17,255 nt of DNA from Glomus cerebriforme (Eukaryota > Glomeromycota > Glomeromycetes > Glomerales > Glomeraceae), in NCBI GenBank assembly GCA_003550305.1, contig QKYT01001194.1, positions 4,673-21,927 on the forward strand, read 5' to 3'. Shown here piece by piece: positions 1 through 8,146 of the stretch; position 1 is the first letter of the stretch, and every line of letters starts with the position of its first letter. The notes under the pieces are model-generated. The model was not told where the DNA came from. It searched no databases and saw only the letters and a program-made list of their open reading frames with translations. The translations under genes were made by a program, and so were the position numbers.

Positions 1-158
1 AAAACATCAAGCATGGACAGCTAAAAACATCAAGCACATGACAGTTAAAATATCAAGCACGTGGCAGATAAACATCAAACATGGACGGATAAAATATCAA
101 GCATAAAATGTCAGACATGGCGTGACATTTTGTCTATCCATGCTTGATAGTTTTGTCC
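1..158. repeat. 21-24 bp tandem repeat array with inverted distal copy
   Basis: Five to six imperfect units with the core AACATCAAGCATGGACAG start at about 1, 21, 45, 68, 89 and 104. The array then turns around: 87-103 is nearly complementary to 141-158 (TGCTTGATAGTTTTGTCC), and AAAATGTCA at 105-113 is perfectly complementary to TGACATTTT at 123-131. The right half could therefore fold into a nested hairpin. The array begins at the window edge, so its true left limit is unknown. It looks like the subterminal or terminal part of a non-autonomous DNA element, but no target-site duplication can be seen. Confidence 0.7.
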
Positions 159-350
159 AACCCGGCTTGCCATAAATTTTGATCCATTTTGTGTCATGTA
201 AGATTTTGCTTTACCCCCTAAAATATTACCTAATAAATGTCATGCCCCTTACTCCAGTACTCCTATTTTTCTCACCGTTTAAGGGATAAGAAAAAATTAT
301 ATCATTTTTAGGATCTTTAGTACTTTGGCATAATGCAATTTTTCCTTCCG

Positions 351-640
351 CAAAGCTGAGAAACACTCTTCGTATTTTGGTAGGTGAGAAAACTGAGTAA
401 CGCCTCTAGCATTTAGTCAGTGTTGAGAAGCTGAGAAACATTTCTATGTTTCATAGGTAGATCAGGGCGGGTGCTAGAAAACTGAAAAAAATATGCGTAA
501 TGCATGTTTCGTAGGTGGAGAAGCTGAAAAAACATGTGCAAAATATGTTTTGTAAGTAGATTACTGGCGAAAACTGAAAAAATATGCTCTATATATTTCA
601 TAGGTAAAAAAGATGAAAAAACACTATTTTCATAGGTGGA
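351..640. repeat. degenerate array of small hairpins, about 40-50 bp period
   Basis: About six to seven diverged units, each running GAAACTGAAAAA, variable centre, TTCATAGGTAGA. Each later unit contains a short stem whose two arms differ between units but remain complementary: 435-441/446-452 (GAAACAT/ATGTTTC), 489-496/502-509 (one G-T pair), 529-535/545-551 (AAAACAT/ATGTTTT), 580-585/593-598 (AAATAT/ATATTT) and 614-619/627-632 (TGAAAA/TTTTCA). The unit tail CATAGGT or a close variant follows each stem. The first one or two units (351-430) are weaker. A minus-strand open frame crosses the array but is explained by the repeats. Confidence 0.65.
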
Positions 641-1309
641 AATGGTAGTATAGGAACTTGTATTAACCAAATGTACTATTTTTTGACCTGACAAATACAC
701 ATTCAAGATAACGGTTATTAACCAAAATAATATTAAAGAGGAACTCAAAAAGGGTATTTATTTCAAATAAAATATAAGATACATATATGCCAAACATGTA
801 TTTTTTATGTGAAAATTACAATTTTATTAATATATATATTTTTTTTAACATATAATTGAGAATTAGTTATTTGGCCAGCCAAAATAATAATAGATAGAAG
901 TATGGGGCAGAACAAAGAAGGAGGAATAAGCCAGATCTTAGGCCCCTTTACATGTAGTAAAGTAATAGCTGTTACTTTTCCCACTCCACACTAGCTATCA
1001 CTATTTTCATTATTGTTATTATTATCTAAAATTATATTAATACTGCTACTTAAAAAAATTATTATTTCTACTGCCACTACTAATAATGGTGAAATTATCT
1101 TTTTTCTGGTTTTCTTTTTTTACCTAAGTCTCGATTTTATCTAATGATATTCTTTGTGGAGATTTTTGGTGCTGATAGAAATTTTGCAGAGCAACAGCTC
1201 GTGACTTAGCCATGTTAGTCCTTTTGTATTTAGGATGCTTATCTTTATTCTTGCTCATACGAATATTTGCTTCAGATTTTGAACTGGACGAAAATTAATG
1301 CTCGAATAA
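641..1309. other. gene-free AT-rich stretch
   Basis: No supported gene. It holds poly-A/T tracts, an ATT/AAT-rich simple-sequence stretch around 1005-1090, and a small perfect hairpin, AAAGTAA (959-965) against TTACTTT (972-978). TTTGGCCAGCCAAA near 870-885 is nearly palindromic. A 44-codon basic open frame on the minus strand (1258 to 1124) is too short to call. Confidence 0.5.
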
Positions 1310-1634
1310 GAAGTATTAGAATTAGAAGTTGCAAATGTAGTAACTCCAGCTAAGGCAAAGATTCAAATCGACTATGATGTATATTTTGATGATGAATTCG
1401 ATCATGATTCCTCACCTTGGTCAGTGAAAGAAATGAATGAAGATAAGGTAGATGATGATATTGACTGTAGTCACAACAATGATTCTGAAGAAGAGATGCC
1501 AGATGATTCGGATTTCGGATGATAATGGATATAATGGATATGATGAATACGGTGGATATGATGGAGGTTATAGTGGAAGATATGAAAGAAAAGTCTCACC
1601 AATGATGAGTCCTATTGTCCTATTATATCTCTGA
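1310..1634 (+). pseudogene. broken acidic then Gly/Tyr-rich coding remnant
   Basis: One frame is open for 70 codons from 1310 to a TGA at 1520-1522. It is strongly acidic, with runs such as DVYFDDEFDHDSS and NDSEEEMPDDSDF. Just before that stop, the next frame takes over and reads DDNGYNGYDEYGGYDGGYSG before stopping at 1632-1634. The acidic part continues naturally into the Gly/Tyr part only if one base was gained or lost near 1505-1520. The upstream end has a stop (TAA at 1307-1309) and no ATG at a sensible place, so this may be an internal or last exon of an old gene. I do not recognise the family. A simple GGATATGATGGA-type repeat could mimic part of this. Confidence 0.35.
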
Positions 1635-1639
1635 TAACT

Positions 1640-2140
1640 GCTTAGGAAAAGTAGAATTTTTTTGAATCATGTGGGTGGCTTAGCTGATGCATATATCATG
1701 TGCAGTAGAGGAAACTTCATCATGTGGACTAATTACTCTCTTGCCGAATGAATGGGGCTATATGATGTAAGATTTGCAAATATATTTTTTCTGATTTGAT
1801 TTGCATATATTCACGTCTCAAGTTCGCACTACTATCATACTAATAAAACAATATTCGAATATAGATATTTTTTGGCAAACCTTATTTGCATATAGGATGG
1901 TGTATACTAATCCTTCGTCATTTTATTGATTTGCAAGAGGGATTAATGAAGTGACAAAATGCGATGCGTAATTAAATAGTGATCTCTTTTTGAAAAATTT
2001 GATTCCAATTCAGATTCAAAGATTTAATAAATTCATGTAAAGAACTTATCTAATAAAATTGGCACAAAAGTATTTAGACTTCCAATCCAGTTGAATCTTT
2101 TCGATTTGGAAGAATTTTGCGCAATATGTAATATTTTCAA
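1640..2140. other. gene-free stretch
   Basis: No open frame worth reporting on either strand, and no RNA gene recognised. Base composition is AT-rich throughout. Confidence 0.45.
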
Positions 2141-2147
2141 CATAATT

Positions 2148-2286
2148 TTTTCACAATGCCAAGAATTCATATGCATAATTGCCCTTTCCGCTTATGGTCT
2201 TGCATTAATATAAAATATGCATGTTTTCAATCTTTTCACGATACCAAGAATTCATATTGCATAATTGCCCTTTCCATTTATGGTCT
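2148..2286. repeat. imperfect tandem duplication, 85 bp apart
   Basis: Segment 2148-2200 recurs at 2233-2286 with a few substitutions and one extra base. Shared blocks include CCAAGAATTCATAT and GCATAATTGCCCTTTCC. Copy 2 lies inside the short ORF that starts at 2221. Copy 1 would encode nearly the same residues (QEFI-HNCPF-LWS) apart from a one-base deletion, so a small coding segment may have been duplicated. Confidence 0.75.
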
Positions 2287-2484
2287 CAAAATTCCATAGT
2301 ACAGTCCCCTGAAAATTTTGATAATTGGGTAGATAAAAATTTTAAAGTATATGATAATGCTGTGAAGAATCTTATAAAGTCTATGGGTCTTTGCAAAGAA
2401 GCGTATCTAAACAACACGAGCATTGAAATCAGTAATGGTTCAATTGACCAGACTCTATCTAGTTGTGATGAAAAAGCTAGATGA
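2221..2484 (+). CDS. short hypothetical ORF, 87 aa
   Basis: ATG at 2221 to the TGA at 2482-2484. The middle section (about residues 30-65: SPENFDNWVDKNFKVYDNAV and onward) has balanced, protein-like composition. The first 25 residues come from the duplicated segment described at 2233-2286, so the ATG may be fortuitous and the true protein may be a fragment of a larger spliced or decayed gene. No domain, signal peptide or membrane segment is seen. I do not recognise it; it may be a shadow or relic. Confidence 0.25.
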   Translation: MFSIFSRYQEFILHNCPFHLWSQNSIVQSPENFDNWVDKNFKVYDNAVKNLIKSMGLCKEAYLNNTSIEISNGSIDQTLSSCDEKAR

Positions 2485-2746
2485 TGGTGGTTATGATATT
2501 GGTGTTAGAATCACAACATATTCCGCCAAAGGTACCGATTGGTATATTACTGAGGGATAAATTACTGAGTTAGGATATATTTATTATGTAATACAAATAA
2601 TTGTATTGTATAGTTAGTTAAGTAATTTATTTTTGTTTATTTTTGTATGACATATCACGCTATATTGTAATAAAAAATAGGGATATAACTTTTTATGGCA
2701 ATCAAAATTTTTCTTATACAATTGAATAATTAACGTTTATCATGTG

Positions 2747-3576
2747 TCATTGGCTCATTGCACTCATGTACTTCCAATAATACCTTTCAGCATGAGCCTG
2801 AAGTCCTTGACACACCTTTCAGATATGATTAATTCCAGTAACACGCCATGCTTCAGCTATGGATGGAAATTCTTAGAAAAATCTATCATCAAAAATCTGC
2901 TTGACAGCACGTTGGTACCCAAGCACAAGACGTGAGTGTTTCTTTCTGCATACACCTTTTGAGACTGGATGCATTATTATTGATGGGATTCCCATCAATA
3001 TGATTTACATATTCTTTTCATCTTCTTTCGGACAAAATGCTAATGCTACCAAGCAATGAACAAAATATCGAGCGATTTTTTGATAACCTATTTGCAATGA
3101 ACTTTGGGTGATTACACCATTTGCTAACCGAATTCTTTCGAGAGATGAAACTCTGAATTTTTGCAAATCAAGCTCTATTTCTTTCCATTCCTCGTTTGGA
3201 TCAGGTTCTATGTGATCTTCATAATACATCCAACACCAGTTACCGGAGGTTTTTTGCTTCCCACTACAACATTCTGAAATGCAACATACTGCAATTTTAA
3301 GTGTATCACTTGCAAGTTTAATAGAATCCAAATCTGAACTACATTTCCATCCGTTTTTTATATGATCTTTCTAGAACTACCATGGCAAGGATTTGGGAAT
3401 ACCCTATGTTCAGCATTCTCTTTAGGAGTTACACATTCCAAATTATCAGCCCGGTTATCATGTTTAATACCATTGATATGATTAACATGAGGCTTATTCT
3501 CTGGATTAGGAATAAATGCTTGCGCAACTAAAATATGAACTGCAATACTCCTATAAACATCATTAATTTTTAAGCC
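2747..3576 (-). pseudogene. decayed double HNH/NUMOD-type homing-endonuclease-like gene
   Basis: Reading the minus strand from 3576, one frame gives [20 protein letters not shown] followed by [18 protein letters not shown], a clear HNH nuclease module (His-Asn-His core VNHIxG...N..DNLE). It is followed by a stop at 3360-3358 inside a NUMOD1-like segment, a one-base frame change near 3328, then NEEWKEIELDLQKFRVSSLE and HCLVALAFCPKEDEKN. After another frame change near 3009 comes the second HNH core, VNHIDGNPINNNASSL...CMQKET. A third frame change near 2930 leads to EFPSIAEAWRVTGINHI and KVCQGLQAHAERYYWKYM, with stops at 2875-2873 and 2821-2819, ending at a TGA at 2749-2747. Known for the family: NUMOD4/HNH/NUMOD1 proteins are DNA-cutting homing-endonuclease relatives. 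At least three frame changes and three internal stops make function unlikely. The start was not found, and the 3005-3331 frame has no ATG start. Confidence 0.88.
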
Positions 3577-4710
3577 TTATTCGTATTTTTTATGGGAATT
3601 TAACCTAAACATCATACCTTTTTGGTTTTTGATGCAAACTCAAACTTTTGACTCTACTTTTTTTAGAGTTATTATGTTCAAAATTAAAATAATTGTAACA
3701 CAAGTACTATATCAAATCTTCGCATTTCTTATTGCACACGTTCTTTCTTTTCATGTATTTTTCTATTTCTTTATTTTTTAATTTGTAAAATGGATACATG
3801 ACAAATAAGCAAAAATAGTAAATATTACAGATCTAAACTCCACAACTTATAACTTCTAACATGTCAAATACCCTATGGCCTTTACCAGTAACCGGACATA
3901 TAAAATTGTTTTTTAACGAATAACATATAAAGTTCAAATTAAGAACTGATCTAAATCTACTCAATTTGAGTCTAATTTTTATTAGTTAAATTTAGGTGAT
4001 ACAAATAAGGCATCAAACTCAACCATGAACAGGTCTATTGAGAGCTAACTGTATACCAAATTTTTGAATATAAAACTTTTTTATTTAATCACATTATAAA
4101 TAATAAAAATTCTTATCTTAATCTATAATTTATAAATAATATAAAAAATATTTTTTCTTTTTGCAATTTTAATTGTTATTTGATTATTTTAAAATATATA
4201 TTAATTAACAAGTTATAACATTAAATTTATTTCCATATAAATTAAATGAAATAATGAAATAAAAAAAATTATATTGATCAATGATTTATTTATTATTTAT
4301 TTATTTTTGATAAATTTCGAGTTCAATGATTGAAGAATTTTTTATTATCATAATTTAATACTGTAAAAGAAATAATTTTATTTTTTTAAAATAATAAAGG
4401 AAACTAATAAAAATTATAAGGTACATGAAGTATTAAAAAATAGATATTTAAATCACAATAAAAAAAGTTATTTACATTATTAACCTTTAGCAATAAATAA
4501 TTATGACTAAAAATTAAATCTAAAATTTTAATTTTATACATATAATGTTCATACATAATTAAATATTCATCACAGGAAATGCTGTTACATTCAGGATGTA
4601 CTTGTATTCAAGTATAGTACCCAGGATCCTAGCTTCCCTTGAACATGAATTCTTATTTTTACTTAAAATTTATTTAGGAGAAAGTATATTTAATCTAGAA
4701 GATTTTTGTA
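3577..4710. other. gene-free, extremely AT-rich intergenic region
   Basis: No supported gene between the HNH remnant and the 3' end of the kelch gene. 4080-4560 is almost pure A/T with homopolymer runs. A small inverted repeat, TACTTG/CAAGTA, lies near 4599-4614. It probably includes the 3' flank of the kelch gene, but no clear polyadenylation element can be singled out in this composition. Confidence 0.5.
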
Positions 4711-6438
4711 TTAGATTATATTGTTATCAACATTAAAATTATTTACTTGATCATTATTATATTGAGATGATTGTCTTAAATTATTTTGTCTAACTTCTTC
4801 TCTTATAGCAGAATATTGTAATGAATTTGGGATAACATCTTGTGGTACCGATTCATCATTGTCAACGAAAAAAGTTGCTGCATTATTTATACCCTCTCTC
4901 TTGGCACGCCTCTTTTTCAAAAAAAGAAATATTGATACTGGTATAAACCATACGAAAACTGTACTTATGCATATGCTTATAATAATGGACGGTGATGGGT
5001 TTGAATCTGATTGTTCAGAAACTGATGGTTCAAATGACGTTGTCCAAATATATTCATCATTGTTGCTAATATCAAGTAACAATATATCACTATTATAACC
5101 TAGCCCTTTAAAAACATAATTAATAAATTTAAATCAAAAAAAAAATCAACAATAAGAATTATATTTACCAAAAGTCATAACCATATAATTTCCAATTAAT
5201 ACTGATTTATGAAAAGCACGAGTCGATGGCATTACTCCAGAAACTTTTGGAATATACCAATTAAAATTATTAATATTTAAAACATAAACTGAATTTTCTG
5301 GGTTAATAAATTGTCCATTTTGTTCCAATCCTCCATAAATAATTATTCTTTGACCATCTAATCCTGTTAATCATAAAAATTAATTTAAATACTTCAATAA
5401 AAATATTTTCTTATTTATTAAATAATTACCAAGAATACTTGAAATTGAATATCTTGCAGAAGGGATTGATCCATAAGTTGTCTAATTAAAATAAATAAAT
5501 AATTATTATACAATTTTATACTAAATTGTCATAAAATATCATTCACCTTTGTGATCCAAGTATTATTTATCGTATCATATAGATATATCTTAAAAATTAT
5601 TAAAATTATTATTAAACAAATATCCAATAAAAAAATTCCTGTTATGATAGAAAATATAAAGATCATTTTTATAGTATTTACCTCATTTAGTGTGAACGCT
5701 CCAACATCTTTATTATAACCACCTATTAAATAATAAAATATGTCAATGGATTTTATAAAATTTCATATTTTTTTTTTAAGAATTATAACGCATGAGCGTA
5801 TAAAAATTTAGACAATATTACATACCTATATATATAATATTTTTATTTGGCAAAAATACAGCACCATATTCATTTCTTGGACTAGGTGCATTAATTGAAC
5901 TAACATTTTTCCAACTTAAATTTATTGTATCTAAAACAAACATTTCATTTGTATAAATATTAAGTTCAGGTGAGTATCCGCCAAACAGATATATTAATCC
6001 ATTATAATCAATTATAGGAGTCATAGATACTTTTCCGGTAGGAGATATACCAGCTACTTTTGGATTATTCCATATGTTATTTTGTGTATCAAATGTATAA
6101 ACTGAATCCATTCCGTTACCATTTAAAATTCCACCATATATAAATAATGTACTATTATTTGCGCCACCTTTAATTGCTGCCGCATATTGATGTGATGGTA
6201 TGATATTAACGTTTGACAAATCATGCCATTCCAATTTATTAGTATCAAAAGAATTAGAGACGTCAAGGTATAAAAATGGTGGATTTGGTATTCCATTGAG
6301 AGTATCAGTAGTAGCTCCACCTAATATATATAATTTATCATTAATAAGTGTAGCGGTATGACCGTAACGTAAATCTGACTTTACTTCAATTAACAAAAGG
6401 AGTAAAATTAATGTAATATATATTATAAAGGTAATCAT
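4711..6438 (-). CDS. kelch-repeat single-pass membrane protein, six exons, 443 aa
   Basis: Exons on the minus strand: 6438-5826, 5722-5682, 5588-5547, 5481-5430, 5363-5169 and 5099-4711. Introns are 65-103 bp, all GT-AG, with consistent phase, and the sum is 444 codons including the TAA. I start at the ATG at 6438, not at the upstream in-frame ATG at 6510, because MITFIIYITLILLLLLIEV is a good signal peptide (residues 1-20). Six kelch blades follow, marked by paired glycines at 40-41, 102-103, 153-154, 205-206 and 260-261 and by MTFG at 312-315, giving a beta-propeller at about 22-335. A hydrophobic helix (about 353-375) is followed by KKRRAKR and a 68-residue Asn/Gln-rich tail, so a type I membrane protein is predicted. 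The last acceptor is ambiguous: ending at 5100 (CTAG, preferred) or 5106 (AAAG), which adds two residues. Partner and substrate are unknown; galactose-oxidase-type catalysis is not supported by the sequence. Confidence 0.9.
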
Positions 6439-6604
6439 TTTTTTTAAAAAAAAAGTCGTTCTCCGTTGTTGCTTCAAATTTAAATAAAATGGGCACCTTG
6501 TACTACCCAATGCCAGGTTTGTCTAAATTTGGAATAATAGGGTAATACGAGCTTGTGTACCAAATTTTTAAAATTAAAATTTATTGGTGATCCCATTCCA
6601 CGTG
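6439..6604 (-). promoter_or_regulatory. putative promoter of the kelch gene
   Basis: Upstream of the ATG at 6438, the minus strand carries a CCAAT motif (6587-6583) about 145 bp from the start and a perfect CACGTG E-box (6599-6604) just beyond it. A TTTTATTTAAATT stretch near 6475-6490 could serve as a TATA-like element. CCAAT and CACGTG are known fungal factor sites, but in this AT-rich DNA the placement is only suggestive. Confidence 0.3.
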
Positions 6605-6796
6605 ATCTTCCCTTGCGTATCGTGTGATTTAATTATTTGTGTAACATTTATCTTTAGAAAAATCTTGGCAGTTTTCGTAAATCATAGAACAAAAATTTAT
6701 ATTTTCATTACTGTATCAATTATCATTCATTTAAAATAAAATTCTAATATAGTACTTATTAAACTAGGTAGGGAACGTTTCCGGGAACCATTGTTG

Positions 6797-7563
6797 AGTC
6801 CGGAGCGAAAGATCTTAATTAGTATATAATCAACACACCTTATATTTAATCCAATGATACTTTTATCAGATTTAACTATAAAGAAAATTTTTATTAGATT
6901 AAAAATTATCATTTTCGCATAGGAATCATCTGTTAAAAGAATATAATAAATTTTTAGAGGCTTGCGCCGCTGATTGGGCAACCTGTTTCTGCGCCTTTGG
7001 CGCAGCGGTTGCCATAGCTCCCCCCTCTCGGTCTCACGGCCTTGAGCCCCCCTTCAGGGGATTAAACCTAACTGTCTAATCCTAACCTAAGCTTAACTTA
7101 AGTACCTAACCCTAATTCTAAGTGACTCTTACCCTAAATCTTACATTAATCTCCTCTTTTCCAACAATCGTGTGTAAGGCCTGCCAAAGGCAGGCCTTTA
7201 TATTATATATTTTTTTATTAGTAATAAATTATACCATGATTTTTTTTAAAAAATATCAACAAATAAAGTAATATAAATTTTTTATTAATTTCTCATACAA
7301 AAGAATAAAATACATGATTCGTACACAATTACATAATCAGATATTATTAATTTCCTTTTAATTTCTTTAACAAGTTAATTTAATTGATTATTAATATATT
7401 GGAATGAATATTCATGTTTCTTATATTTAATCATTGATTTATACTGTATAAACCAATACAACCAATCATATATGACTATACACGAATCACGTGAACGCGG
7501 ACAGACGGACATTTTTGTGTCACTGATCCTAGTCTATAATAGTCTTACGCTACGCTCCGGACT
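6797..7563. mobile_element. possible non-autonomous element bracketed by an 11-bp inverted repeat
   Basis: AGTCCGGAGCG at 6797-6807 has a perfect inverted partner, CGCTCCGGACT, at 7553-7563. The 767 bp between them are unusual for this window: GC-rich hairpins, CCTAA motifs, and a stretch (7480-7563) with TCACGTGA, a GGACAGACGGAC block and tandem ACGCT. There is no ORF with a protein-like sequence and no visible target-site duplication, so the element boundaries are an inference. An alternative is two unrelated dispersed repeats that share one motif. Confidence 0.35.
6960..7200. repeat. GC-rich hairpins flanking degenerate telomere-like CCTAA tract
   Basis: CTGCGCC TTT GGCGCAG (6989-7005) is a perfect 7-bp stem, nested inside GGCAACC (6977-6983) / GGTTGCC (7007-7013). 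AAGGCCTGCC AAA GGCAGGCCTT (7176-7198) is a perfect 10-bp stem. The two tips, GCCTTTGGC and GCCAAAGGC, are reverse complements of each other. Between them, 7066-7140 is filled with CCTAA/CCCTAA-like units, including CCTAACCCTAA at 7105-7115 and ACCCTAAA at 7131-7138, reminiscent of TTAGGG telomeric repeats but interrupted. No tRNA or rRNA fold was recognised. Confidence 0.6.
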
Positions 7564-7760
7564 AATAATAAGTCATTGTTAATTTTTTAAAAAAATCTAT
7601 ACTTTCTAGTTTTTTGCAATATATTAAATCTTATTAAAAAAAATTATAATATAAAATACTACCTGTTCTTTCCTTCAAATCTTTTTATGAATTTTTTTTA
7701 TATAATTTACATACAAATATAAAGTATAAAAATGTGAAATGGAAAGCAAAAGAAAAAATT
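7200..7760. other. gene-free AT-rich stretch
   Basis: Apart from the repeat-like segment at 7480-7563 described separately and a TTTATACTGTATAAA palindrome around 7438-7452, this stretch is A/T-rich with no supported reading frame. Confidence 0.45.
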
Positions 7761-7917
7761 ACATACCAAAATACTGATTACTAAATATAAAACTATTAAG
7801 TGATGAGCACTCCTGAAATCTGATAGGTTATATGGAGCGGCAATTTCAAAAATTTTAAATAAAAGATTTCTCTTCAACATAGAGCTTTTAAAGTTGTATT
7901 GTAAACGTATTTTTACC

Positions 7918-8018
7918 CGCTCTGCAAGTTTGCTTAGAGTTCAGAAGGACATTTTGAATATTGGTTTTGACTTTAATATATAACAATTAATTTTATCGTC
8001 TTTTCAATATGGGCTAAT
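7918..8018 (+). repeat. left copy of an inverted flanking repeat
   Basis: CGCTCTGCAAGTTTGCTTAG (7918-7937, match continuing to 7939) and ATATGGGCTAAT (8007-8018) are both found in inverted orientation at 10039-10018 (one mismatch over 22 bases) and 9953-9942, at similar spacing. The interior is diverged. Together the copies flank the zinc-finger pseudogene and the opposing minus-strand remnant. They could be shared promoter segments of two divergently duplicated genes, or the long inverted repeats of an old element. Confidence 0.55.
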
Positions 8019-8146
8019 TTCACTCATCTTCGATTCTGTCACATGTGATGATCGTGAAACTAATGTTGCATATCAATATCAATTAAGCCGCAAAAAGACG
8101 TGACAGTTGTCACCATTTTTCGCGATCATATTTTTTCTTTATTTAC

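Noticed and set aside
1..640. CRISPR array
   Set aside because: Repeats are too diverged, there are no unique constant-length spacers, and the window is eukaryotic.
413..748. Minus-strand open frame of 111 codons
   Set aside because: It is made of the hairpin repeat array (351-640); the peptide simply repeats LHMFFQL-type translations of the unit.
1124..1258. Minus-strand 44-residue basic ORF beginning MSKNKDKHPKYKRTN
   Set aside because: It has a true ATG and protein-like sequence but is short, isolated and matches nothing I recognise; not enough to call a gene.
2744..2935. Plus-strand 63-codon frame
   Set aside because: No ATG start, and it is antisense to the recognisable NUMOD1-like part of the HNH relic.
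4859..5098. Plus-strand 79-codon frame
   Set aside because: Antisense to the membrane and tail exon of the kelch gene.
6123..6320. Second minus-strand frame within kelch exon 1
   Set aside because: Overlaps the kelch frame, which has clear blade motifs; this one has none.
6439..6510. Upstream in-frame ATG (6510) of the kelch gene, adding 24 residues
   Set aside because: It would bury the hydrophobic signal peptide behind a basic, Gln-rich stretch; the ATG at 6438 gives a standard secretory N-terminus.
6727..6981. Minus-strand 84-codon frame
   Set aside because: Lies across the repeat-like segment, has no domain, and is Ile/Lys-rich as chance frames are in A/T-rich DNA.
6960..7060. tRNA or other structured RNA gene
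   Set aside because: The stems are strong but do not form a cloverleaf, and no anticodon or T-loop motif was found.
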